Below, piece by piece: positions 56,193 through 63,616 of a stretch of 64,000 nucleotides of DNA (the first letter of the stretch is position 1; every line of letters starts with the position of its first letter). A program made the translations under genes and the position numbers. This DNA is from an uncultured bacterium (lineage in GTDB: Bacteria > Cyanobacteriota > Vampirovibrionia > Gastranaerophilales > Gastranaerophilaceae), in NCBI GenBank assembly GCA_902777855.1, contig CACYVN010000001.1, positions 124,001-188,000 of the forward strand. The letters are read 5' to 3'. The notes below the pieces were generated by a model. That model was given only the letters and a program-made list of their open reading frames with translations. It did no database searches and was not told the DNA's origin.

Positions 56193-56546
56193 ATGAATAC
56201 CTTAAAATTTCTCGAAATGATATTATCCTATATAATAAAATCAACACAAATTTATGATGGTGTTGTTATTGAAACCCGCAAGAGAGTTGATAATATTGGT
56301 GATTTAAAAATTGAGATATATGCAAATGAGCATGCACCCTGCCATTTTCATGTGAAAAATGCCGATATTAATGCTTGTTTCCGAATTAATAATTGTGAAT
56401 TAATTGAGGGCAAAATATCAAAAGAAAATATAGCCAAAGTAAAATATTGGTATAATAAATTTAATGGCAAACAAAAATTAATTGAAGCGTGGAACGAAAC
56501 GCGTCCAGCAAATTGTCCTGTTGGACCATATAAGGAGAATGTATGA
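56193..56546 (+). CDS. DUF4160-like protein
   Basis: The start at 56193 follows AAAGGAA. The 117-residue product carries IEIYANEHAPCHFHVKNAD (about residues 44-62), the DUF4160 signature with conserved H-x-P-x-H-x-H-like spacing, then IEAWNETRP. DUF4160 proteins are often found in toxin-antitoxin-like or phage loci; function unknown. It overlaps the next gene by 4 bp. Confidence 0.75.
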   Translation: MNTLKFLEMILSYIIKSTQIYDGVVIETRKRVDNIGDLKIEIYANEHAPCHFHVKNADINACFRINNCELIEGKISKENIAKVKYWYNKFNGKQKLIEAWNETRPANCPVGPYKENV

Positions 56547-56992
56547 CTATATTAAAAGTTTTACAAGAAAATGCGGAATGGATGTGCGCTATTGCGATTG
56601 TTATATTTACAGCAGTACAATGCATCCTTACATACCAACAAAATATGCAAAATATAAAAATGCGCAGGCTTGAACTTGCAAACAAATTAGATCAAATTAT
56701 AACAATATTCTTGGGTTCTAATAATGAAGCAACAGAGGTTATGAATTGGTTAAGTGCTAATGCAAGTAACTTTTTCTTTCTTCTGAACAGCAAAGATAGA
56801 GAAAGCTATAAAAAATTATTATTTTATTTGCTTAATTACAAAAGAATTCCTGTTCACAGTGAACCAGAGATGATTGATGCAATTCAAACAGTTATGAAGC
56901 TCGTTGGAGAAATTGATTGTGCATTAGGAAACGCAAATTATGGTTTTGTAAGCGAAAAAGAAGAATTTGAACCTGCACACAAAGGGAAATAG
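56543..56992 (+). CDS. Membrane-anchored hypothetical protein, 149 residues
   Basis: One N-terminal helix (WMCAIAIVIFTAVQCILTY, about 13-31) followed by a cytoplasmic helical domain. No catalytic motif. It overlaps the DUF4160 gene by ATGA-type coupling and ends 1 bp before the DUF4186 gene. Could be an effector anchored in the membrane, but this is unsupported. Confidence 0.65.
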   Translation: MTILKVLQENAEWMCAIAIVIFTAVQCILTYQQNMQNIKMRRLELANKLDQIITIFLGSNNEATEVMNWLSANASNFFFLLNSKDRESYKKLLFYLLNYKRIPVHSEPEMIDAIQTVMKLVGEIDCALGNANYGFVSEKEEFEPAHKGK

Positions 56993-56993
56993 T

Positions 56994-57350
56994 ATGGATA
57001 TTATAGATAGACTTGCAAAATCAAAATTCAGGAGCAGATTTAAACTGCGAGCGAAAGAACTTGAATATATTAAAGACAAAGGACTTGATACAATCTATTC
57101 TCATGCCTGCGATTTCATTCAAGATAGAGTTGCGCCGGCTGAACCTGTGAACGACGGCAAACAAACTCCAATGCAAGGGCATCCGGTTTTTATTGCTCAA
57201 CACGCAACCGCCACTTGCTGCCGCGGCTGCATCGAAAAATGGCATCACTTTCCCAAAGGCAGAGAACTAACTGCAACCGAACAAGAATACCTTGTTTCAG
57301 TAATTATGGAATGGATAAACCGCCAAATTAATTCAAACCCTGTTTTATAA
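56994..57350 (+). CDS. DUF4186 family protein, intact copy
   Basis: A 118-residue protein starting MDIIDRLAKSKFRSRF. It contains CDFIQDRVAPAEP, HPVFIAQHATATCCRGC and a KWHHFPKGRELT segment with Cys and His residues that may bind metal. The family has unknown function. It is complete here, whereas three fragments of the same gene lie at 27701, 55158 and 60072. Its 3' end is repeated after the Gabija-like cassette. Confidence 0.85.
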   Translation: MDIIDRLAKSKFRSRFKLRAKELEYIKDKGLDTIYSHACDFIQDRVAPAEPVNDGKQTPMQGHPVFIAQHATATCCRGCIEKWHHFPKGRELTATEQEYLVSVIMEWINRQINSNPVL

Positions 57351-57420
57351 CCGTTCAAAACATGTTCAAATTCATGTTTGTGATAATCTAAAAGGGGAAA
57401 CTATTAACGGAGAATTAAAT

Positions 57421-58995
57421 TTGGGGTATATAAAGTCTTTATACATAAGTGGATTTAAAAAATTTGATGAAATTACTGTTCAATTTAATGAACACATGAA
57501 TATTATAGTGGGGGAAAATGAGGCAGGCAAAAGTACAATTTTAGAAGCTATAAAAATTGTACTAAATCAAATGTACAAAAATACTGATAAATCAATTTTA
57601 AAAGATTTATTTAATAAAACTCAAATGGATACTTTTAAAGCCAATCCTTCCATAGAAACATTGCCCAAAGTTGAAATTGAACTAGATTTGGTATTAGACC
57701 CAACAGAAAAAAATACTGAATATTTTTTCGGAGAAAATAGTAGAAATACTGAAGCAACTTTTGGAATAAAGTTTGAATGTGCTTTTAATGAAGATATCGG
57801 AGCTAATCTGGTAGATGTAATTAATAGTGGTGAAATACCCTATGAATACTATAATTTGGTTTGGAAAACATATTCACAACAACAATATTATTTAATAAAA
57901 CGACCTCTAAATTTCATATCTATTGATACTTCTGAAAATGATACTAATAGTTCTTTTAATTATTTCAATAAAACATTATTTAATAGTAGATATAGTGAAA
58001 AAGAAAAAATTGCATCTAAAAATAAATTCCGTAATGAATTGAATAAAATGTTTAAATCAATAGATCTTGAGGACATAGATGAACATAGGAAATTTGGAAT
58101 TAATGATAAAAAAGTTATTCTAGAATCAGTTTTGGCTGTATATGAAGATTCAATAGCGTTAGAAAATAAAGGTAGTGGAATGAGTAGTTTAATAAAAACT
58201 CAAATTGCACTTGATAAGTCTAAAAATAATTTAGATATTGTTTTAATAGAAGAACCAGAAAATCATTTATGCCATACAACTTTACTAAAAATGTTGTCAG
58301 AAATAGAAAAACGGCAATCAGATTCACAAATCATCATTACTACTCACAATAATCTTATTGCTAGCAGATTAAATTTAAAAAATGTTATTTGGATAACTGA
58401 TAATGAAGCGAAGTCTTTAGATAATATTTCTGAAGAAGATGCAAATTTCTTTATAAAAGCAGACAATAATAACTTTTTACAAATACTATTATCTAAGAAG
58501 GCTATTTTAGTTGAAGGTGCAACAGAATTTTTGTTGCTTCCCAAAATCTATCAACAAATAACAGGAAGAACGATTGAAGATGATGAAATTAACATAATAT
58601 CTTGTAATGGAATCTCTTACTCTAGATATTTAAATGCTGTTAATGATGCAAATAAAAAAATTGTGGTTTTAACCGATAACGACAATAAGAACACAAAAAT
58701 TGAGGAATCTATAAATTATAATAATGAGCACCAACATCAGCATATATTTTTAGATAACAATACGGATAATTGGACTTGGGAGAAATGTTTTTATACATTA
58801 AATCAAGAAGTTTTAAACAGTTTAATTAAAATTGATGAAAATGCTAATTATTTATTCCATGAAAAAGATTATGGCAAAGTTTTAGGTAAAATGCTTAATA
58901 ATAAAGTTGATACTGCTTATGCAATGTTAAATTCGGGAATTGATTTTGTAATTCCTCAATACATACAGGATGCAATCAAATGGCTAAACGAGTAA
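57421..58995 (+). CDS. Gabija GajA-like OLD-family ATPase/TOPRIM nuclease
   Basis: A 524-residue protein with a TTG start after GGAGA. ATPase: Walker A GENEAGKST (about 31-39), signature region GSGMSSLIKTQIA, Walker B IVLIEEPENH (about 273), switch His in IIITTHNN. TOPRIM domain: ILVEGATEFLLLPK (about 360) and VVLTDNDNK (about 415). This is the OLD/GajA layout. The next gene is a UvrD-like helicase overlapping by 16 bp, as in Gabija anti-phage systems. It is a little shorter than typical GajA (about 580). Confidence 0.85.
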   Translation: MGYIKSLYISGFKKFDEITVQFNEHMNIIVGENEAGKSTILEAIKIVLNQMYKNTDKSILKDLFNKTQMDTFKANPSIETLPKVEIELDLVLDPTEKNTEYFFGENSRNTEATFGIKFECAFNEDIGANLVDVINSGEIPYEYYNLVWKTYSQQQYYLIKRPLNFISIDTSENDTNSSFNYFNKTLFNSRYSEKEKIASKNKFRNELNKMFKSIDLEDIDEHRKFGINDKKVILESVLAVYEDSIALENKGSGMSSLIKTQIALDKSKNNLDIVLIEEPENHLCHTTLLKMLSEIEKRQSDSQIIITTHNNLIASRLNLKNVIWITDNEAKSLDNISEEDANFFIKADNNNFLQILLSKKAILVEGATEFLLLPKIYQQITGRTIEDDEINIISCNGISYSRYLNAVNDANKKIVVLTDNDNKNTKIEESINYNNEHQHQHIFLDNNTDNWTWEKCFYTLNQEVLNSLIKIDENANYLFHEKDYGKVLGKMLNNKVDTAYAMLNSGIDFVIPQYIQDAIKWLNE

Positions 58996-60071
58996 TATTG
59001 GCAGTTGCAGGAGCAGGAAAAACATACCATATATGTCACAATATAGATAAAGATAAAAAGAATCTTATATTAGCATACACTCACGAGAATATTAAAAATA
59101 TAAGAAAAGAACTTATTAACGCATTTGGATGTATTCCTGAATTAACAACAGTTATAACATTTGATGCGTTTGTATATCGATATTTAATTTTGCCATATGA
59201 ACCGAGTATACTAAGGTTCTTTCAAAAAGATAACTTTAAAACAAAGGGTATTACAGTAAAAGAACCTGAGTCTCAAACAATTGATAATAGACCTAATCCT
59301 AAATATAGAAGAAAGAGCAAAATAGGACATTACATTACCCAAAGTGGATTATATTATTGTGCCAATTTATCAGAACTTGTTATGTATATAAAAAATGGTA
59401 GAAATAGTTTAATAAAAAGAATTGCAAATAGTTTGAATAAATTTTACAACGAAATTCTAATAGATGAATTTCAAGATTTTAGAGAGCATGATTTTGATTT
59501 AATTACTGCTTTAGCAAAAGAAATCGATAATATAACATTGGTTGGAGACTACAATCAACATTCCGTATCAGCAAAAAATAATTCCGGAAAACCATTTAAA
59601 AAAAGAGGAACAGATGTCTCATATGAAGATTTTAAAAACACAATATCAGATTTAGGATTTGAAGTTGATGAAACAACTTTACAAGCATCTAGGCGGTGTC
59701 CAGAAAATATATGTAAGTTTGTACAAGAAAAATTAAATATTGTTTTTTCTCATAATAATGATAATAATGGGGATGTTATTTTTTTAAGTGAAAATATAGA
59801 AACCATTCTTGAAGATAATAATATTGTGAAACTTGTTTATAATGATGCAAGAAAATGTAATTTTCGAGCTTTGAATTGGTCATATTCAAAAGGGGATACT
59901 TTTGATAACGTTTGTGTTATTCTTACAAATAATTTTGAAAAAATATTTAATGATGATTTTTCTTGTCGTGGAATATCTCAACAAACTATAAATCAATTAT
60001 ATGTAGCCTTAACCAGAACAAAAGGCAATTTATATATAATTAAAAATAGTGATTATAAAAAAATAAAATAA
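58980..60071 (+). CDS. Gabija GajB-like UvrD-family helicase
   Basis: A 363-residue superfamily 1 helicase. Walker A AVAGAGKTYH (about 8-17), motif II LIDEFQDF (about 160), motif III GDYNQH, and motif VI YVALTRTKGNLYI (about 340) are present. It is shorter than typical GajB (about 490), with reduced 1B/2B insertions. It overlaps the GajA-like gene and presumably senses DNA ends or nucleotides with it. Confidence 0.82.
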   Translation: MAKRVILAVAGAGKTYHICHNIDKDKKNLILAYTHENIKNIRKELINAFGCIPELTTVITFDAFVYRYLILPYEPSILRFFQKDNFKTKGITVKEPESQTIDNRPNPKYRRKSKIGHYITQSGLYYCANLSELVMYIKNGRNSLIKRIANSLNKFYNEILIDEFQDFREHDFDLITALAKEIDNITLVGDYNQHSVSAKNNSGKPFKKRGTDVSYEDFKNTISDLGFEVDETTLQASRRCPENICKFVQEKLNIVFSHNNDNNGDVIFLSENIETILEDNNIVKLVYNDARKCNFRALNWSYSKGDTFDNVCVILTNNFEKIFNDDFSCRGISQQTINQLYVALTRTKGNLYIIKNSDYKKIK

Positions 60072-60188
60072 CCAAAATTGAATAAGAATACTGTGTTTTT
60101 ATAATTATGTAATTGATAAACCGCCAAATTAATTCAAACTCCATGTTATAACTGTTCAAAATACGTTCAAACCCATGTTTGTGATACC
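60072..60188 (+). repeat. Diverged duplicate of the DUF4186 3' end and its downstream region
   Basis: The stretch from 60072 to 60188 matches 57275-57390 at roughly 80% by eye, including the last DUF4186 codons, the sequence GATAAACCGCCAAATTAATT and the GTTCAAA-type tail ending in GTTTGTGATA. It brackets the Gabija-like cassette with the intact DUF4186 gene. Confidence 0.75.
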
Positions 60189-60210
60189 CTAAAGAAAAAA
60201 GGAATGGTCT

Positions 60211-61266
60211 ATGGAAGAGATAGAAAAGATCCGAAAAGAATTTAGAAATTATTTAAAGGAACAAGCAAGACTTAAAGGGTTAAGCAAAAAAGATGTAGAT
60301 ACTCAATATTCTGATGCAGATTATCCAAGGAAACATGCAAAAGAATTAGGCATTGATTATTGGGAATCATTTAAAAATAATGAAAATTTTGAATATATGA
60401 TTTCTGTTCTTAACGACAACTTTAAGCAAGAAGGAAAAAGTTCTTCAACAATTGCTCCGTACAAAAGAGCTCTAAATAGTTTTAGAAGTTTTATAAATGA
60501 ACACTATTCAGGAGTAGAAAATTTAACTAATAAATTTTTAAGTTCGTCTATGAATTCATATGAACAATTAATAATTTCATATTTAGAAAATCATGGTAAA
60601 ACAACAATAGACGAATTATATGAATATATATCTTCAATAAAAAACACAGGAAAAACAGGTAAAAGATACCTGCGAGAAGTCGTTACAAACAGATATCAAG
60701 GTTCGGATATTTTTGAATATGATAATCCTTATGTTTGGCTAAAAAATAGTAATAATGTAGATAAGACATTGTCTGATAAATCAAATGGAAGAACAGAAAA
60801 TAAAGAAAATCAAACAGACGAAGAAAATTATCAAATAACTATTGAAAAAACGATTAAAGATATAGGTATTATCTATAAAAAGAAAAATACTGCTGTAAAA
60901 AAACAACAAAGGACATCAATCAATTATATTAGAGATCCTCAGGCTGCGGCATATGTAAAACAACAAGCTGGATATAAATGCGAATTTAATAACGAACATA
61001 AAACTTTTATTTCTGATATTTCCGGCAAGCAATATGTTGAAGCACACCATCTAATACCGATAAAATATCAAGATCAATTTGAGTATTCTCTTGATATCCC
61101 TGAAAATATCGTAGCTCTTTGTCCAAATTGTCACAGAGCAATTCACCATGGAACAAAAGACTGCAAGAAAAAAATAATTTCTGCGTTGTTCAGCAAGCGT
61201 AAAAAGATATTAAAAGACAATGGTATTAATATTGATATAGAAGCATTAATTGAAATGTATAAATAA
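60211..61266 (+). CDS. HNH endonuclease
   Basis: A 351-residue protein. The N-terminal part (about 60-105) resembles an integrase SAM-like helical domain (SSSTIAPYKRALNSFRSFIN). The C-terminal HNH domain (about 250-330) has YKCEFNNEHKTFIS, EAHHLIPIKYQ, LCPNCHRAIHHG, with paired cysteines for zinc. It resembles stand-alone restriction HNH proteins. It follows the duplicated DUF4186 tail, whose end serves as its leader. Start ATG after AAAAGGAA. Confidence 0.82.
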   Translation: MEEIEKIRKEFRNYLKEQARLKGLSKKDVDTQYSDADYPRKHAKELGIDYWESFKNNENFEYMISVLNDNFKQEGKSSSTIAPYKRALNSFRSFINEHYSGVENLTNKFLSSSMNSYEQLIISYLENHGKTTIDELYEYISSIKNTGKTGKRYLREVVTNRYQGSDIFEYDNPYVWLKNSNNVDKTLSDKSNGRTENKENQTDEENYQITIEKTIKDIGIIYKKKNTAVKKQQRTSINYIRDPQAAAYVKQQAGYKCEFNNEHKTFISDISGKQYVEAHHLIPIKYQDQFEYSLDIPENIVALCPNCHRAIHHGTKDCKKKIISALFSKRKKILKDNGINIDIEALIEMYK

Positions 61267-61269
61267 TAA

Positions 61270-61503
61270 TCACATGCGTTCAATATACCAATTAGAAATC
61301 CCAAAATGATTAAAATTCCAATGAAGTTCAAAATAAAAATTAAACTCCAAAGAGTTGTCATCTTTGAAGTTCCAAGAGTATTTATTTAATTGTGTTTTAC
61401 GGTAACTTTCAAATGCATCTTGAATCTCTTTTGCAAACTTTTTTCTAAATTCAGAATACGGAATATCAAGTGTTTCTTTAGTCAATTTATTTTTCAAAAT
61501 CAT
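61270..61503 (-). CDS. Hypothetical protein, 77 residues
   Basis: The ATG at 61503 follows GAGG by 8 bp; a TTG two codons upstream is less likely. MILKNKLTKETLDIPYSEFR continues into an aromatic C-terminal half. It overlaps the upstream gene by 17 bp and is third in a small operon. Function unknown. Confidence 0.6.
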   Translation of the reverse strand: MILKNKLTKETLDIPYSEFRKKFAKEIQDAFESYRKTQLNKYSWNFKDDNSLEFNFYFELHWNFNHFGISNWYIERM

Positions 61504-61687
61504 CTTCAAATCCTCTTATATTATCGAGTTCAATGTTGTATCTTTTGCCTGTTTTATCAACACAGGTGGCGAAATCAACGGTTTTATCGGCAAACTTGTT
61601 CTCCCATAAGCAAATCAGCAAACCGATTTCTTGTGTTTTTAAGTTTAAAATCTTTCTCCCATATAGCTTGTAATTTTTTTCAACCAT
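61487..61687 (-). CDS. Hypothetical protein, 66 residues
   Basis: Starts MVEKNYKLYGRKILNLKTQE. Mixed strand/helix pattern; second gene of the small operon, 3 bp after the previous one. Its DKTGKRYNIEL phrase parallels the APDGERYVFD phrase of the next protein upstream, hinting at a common small fold. Function unknown. Confidence 0.6.
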   Translation of the reverse strand: MVEKNYKLYGRKILNLKTQEIGLLICLWENKFADKTVDFATCVDKTGKRYNIELDNIRGFEDDFEK

Positions 61688-61690
61688 AGT

Positions 61691-61903
61691 TTAACCTTTC
61701 GTTATTGTAATATCAGCGTATATTTCATTCGGCTTATCAGGATCAATTAAAAAATCTTTATCAAATACATATCTTTCACCATCCGGTGCGACACAGCCGA
61801 CAATATTGTGTTCGCCAAAACAAACAACTATAAACTCTTCGCTATCTTTTTCAAACCAACCTTTTAGCTTTTTTAATCTGTACTTTTTGCCGATTTCAAT
61901 CAT
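61691..61903 (-). CDS. Hypothetical protein, 70 residues
   Basis: Starts MIEIGKKYRLKKLKGWFEKD after AAGGAG. It looks like a small beta-barrel (KOW/SH3-like) by strand pattern; this is a guess. First gene of a three-gene operon in the Mu-like region. Confidence 0.6.
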   Translation of the reverse strand: MIEIGKKYRLKKLKGWFEKDSEEFIVVCFGEHNIVGCVAPDGERYVFDKDFLIDPDKPNEIYADITITKG

Positions 61904-62069
61904 AGTATGCTCCTTTCAAGCTACACCATTCATCGCTCTTTCAATGGGAAATTTCAACTCAAAATCTCGAAAACGTATCATTCGGACACATTTGGGACTT
62001 GATGTTTCTGCGAACCAGAGTTATTCTGTGTATGCACCCTATTTTATTATTTTTAAAAGGAGATTAATT

Positions 62070-62525
62070 ATGAAAAAACTCGCACTGGCACAAGATGCCT
62101 TTAAACTCTATGCTGAAAAATTTATGTCGTTAGAAGATATCGCAAGGCAGCTTCATTTGAACGAAAGAACGCTTCGCCGGTGGAAAAAGTCTGATAACTG
62201 GGAAACCAAAAGAGCTGAATATCTTCGGACTAAAACAACGTTACATTCGGATTTATATGATTTTACCCGCAGTTTAATAAATTCTATCGAGAAGGATATG
62301 GAGAATAACGATAAAGTCGAGCCTGCAAGGTATTATGCCGTTACTAAAATGCTGAAATTGATTGGGCCGGTTAAATCTTATGAGGATGAAGTGATAAGTG
62401 AAAAACAAAAGCTCCAAGAGGAAAAGCCGAAAGGTTTAACGCCTGATGTTATAAGAGAAATAGAAGAACGAATTCTCGGCATAACTCATGAAGAATTTTG
62501 TGAACACGATTTGAACGCCGATTAA
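62070..62525 (+). CDS. Phage terminase small subunit-like / DUF1804-type HTH protein
   Basis: The start at 62070 follows AAAGGAG; an upstream in-frame ATG at 61806 lies over other genes. The 151-residue product has an HTH (FMSLEDIARQLHLNERTLRR, with WKKSDNWETKRAEY) like DUF1804 and terminase small subunits of Mu-like phages. The C-terminal helices (LTPDVIREIEERIL) fit this. No large terminase or portal follows inside the window; restriction genes come next. Confidence 0.72.
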   Translation: MKKLALAQDAFKLYAEKFMSLEDIARQLHLNERTLRRWKKSDNWETKRAEYLRTKTTLHSDLYDFTRSLINSIEKDMENNDKVEPARYYAVTKMLKLIGPVKSYEDEVISEKQKLQEEKPKGLTPDVIREIEERILGITHEEFCEHDLNAD

Positions 62526-62543
62526 ACACCTTTTAAACGGCCT

Positions 62544-62765
62544 TTAAACTTCGACATCTTTTTCATGGTCGATAAAGAATGCGTTTAGCACATCTGCATC
62601 ATTTCGTAAATGTTTAACGACTGGCGCGAGATTATAGCATTCTTCAATCTCAGGTTGATTTGCAACAAAATAATCAATAACAACCGCTGTGTTATAAATA
62701 TTTTCCGACCACTTACTTAATTGCTTAAATTCCTTTGGTGTAATATTCAATCCGACTTTTTCCAT
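62544..62765 (-). CDS. Hypothetical protein, 73 residues
   Basis: The ATG at 62765 follows AAGGAGG, preferred over an in-frame ATG at 62789 inside the promoter. It reads MEKVGLNITPKEFKQLSKWS and is acidic and helical at the C-terminus. Function unknown; perhaps an antitoxin-sized regulator. Confidence 0.6.
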   Translation of the reverse strand: MEKVGLNITPKEFKQLSKWSENIYNTAVVIDYFVANQPEIEECYNLAPVVKHLRNDADVLNAFFIDHEKDVEV

Positions 62766-62788
62766 ACGACCTCCTTTATCGTGTCGCA

Positions 62789-62817
62789 TTCATAACTCTT
62801 ATGTGTACGGAAGTCAA
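62789..62817 (-). promoter_or_regulatory. Promoter of the gene at 62765
   Basis: Minus strand: TTGACT (62817-62812), 17 bp, TATGAA (62794-62789). Normal spacing, unlike the shared-motif promoters. Confidence 0.6.
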
Positions 62818-62819
62818 GT

Positions 62820-62847
62820 TTTACACATAGTATTTTAATATTAGAAT
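62820..62847 (+). promoter_or_regulatory. Promoter of vsr, leaderless
   Basis: TTTACA (62820-62825), 16 bp, TAGAAT (62842-62847). The vsr ATG at 62854 lies 7 bp after the -10 box without a ribosome site. Confidence 0.55.
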
Positions 62848-62853
62848 ATATTT

Positions 62854-63273
62854 ATGACAGACAATCTAACAAAAGAACAACGTCATAAGAATATGACACA
62901 TATTAGAAGTACGAATACACGGATAGAGAAAGATGTTACAAAAGCATTGTGGAATCTTGGTTATCGCTTTCGTAAGAATGTAAAAACTCTACCAGGCAAA
63001 CCTGATATTGCAATACAAAAGTATAAAATTGTTATATTTTTAGATTCTTGCTTTTGGCATAAATGTCCTGAACACTTCAAAAAACCAAAGTCTAATTTAG
63101 AGTATTGGGAGCCGAAAATAAAAAGAAATATTGAAAGAGATGCTGAAATCAACCAATATTATAAAGACAATAATTGGCATATATTAAGAATCTGGGAACA
63201 CGAAATTAAGAAAACAAATTTTCAAAATACAATTGAAAAGATTAAAAATTTTATTGAATTAAATAAACTATAA
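62854..63273 (+). CDS. vsr: Very short patch repair (Vsr) endonuclease
   Basis: A 139-residue protein of normal Vsr length. MTHIRSTNTRIEKDVTKALW, then YRFRKNVKTLPGKPDI (active-site Asp), VIFLDSCFWHKCPEHFK (zinc Cys/His) and WHILRIWEHEI are the family blocks. It nicks next to T:G mismatches that arise from deaminated 5-methylcytosine, so a cytosine-C5 methyltransferase is expected nearby, probably right of the window. Confidence 0.93.
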   Translation: MTDNLTKEQRHKNMTHIRSTNTRIEKDVTKALWNLGYRFRKNVKTLPGKPDIAIQKYKIVIFLDSCFWHKCPEHFKKPKSNLEYWEPKIKRNIERDAEINQYYKDNNWHILRIWEHEIKKTNFQNTIEKIKNFIELNKL

Positions 63274-63615
63274 TTCGGTGTATTTCTTACAGGTCCCTTT
63301 GGATTTTTCTATTGGATATTTTCTTCTATTTTTACTTAATTTATCAATTACAGCATTAGATAAATCAATATTTAAAACATCCGCCATTGATAGCAGATAT
63401 ATTAAAATATCCGCCATTTCTTCCTGAAGATGCTCCCGTTTATTTATTGCTGTATCGAAAGAACTTTTGTTGTCATCCCAAAGAAATAATTCAGCTAATT
63501 CTGAGACCTCAACCGAAAGGGCCATTGCTAAATTCTTTGGTGTATGAAACTGTTTCCAATCTCTTTCATCTCTAAATTTTTTTACTTCATTTTGCAAATC
63601 GTTAATATTTTCCAT
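63268..63615 (-). CDS. MazG-like nucleotide pyrophosphohydrolase
   Basis: A 115-residue protein. LAMALSVEVSELAELFLWDD and HLQEEMADILIYLLSMAD carry the E-x2-E...E-x2-D metal-binding pattern of MazG-type (dCTPase-like) enzymes. It hydrolyses (d)NTPs, often in phage or restriction loci. It overlaps the vsr gene by 6 bp at the 3' end and follows the restriction gene by 1 bp. Confidence 0.88.
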   Translation of the reverse strand: MENINDLQNEVKKFRDERDWKQFHTPKNLAMALSVEVSELAELFLWDDNKSSFDTAINKREHLQEEMADILIYLLSMADVLNIDLSNAVIDKLSKNRRKYPIEKSKGTCKKYTEL

Positions 63616-63616
63616 T

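Noticed and set aside
61806-62069. Long N-terminal extension of the terminase-like gene
   Set aside because: It overlaps another gene and the true start at 62070 has a strong AAAGGAG site.
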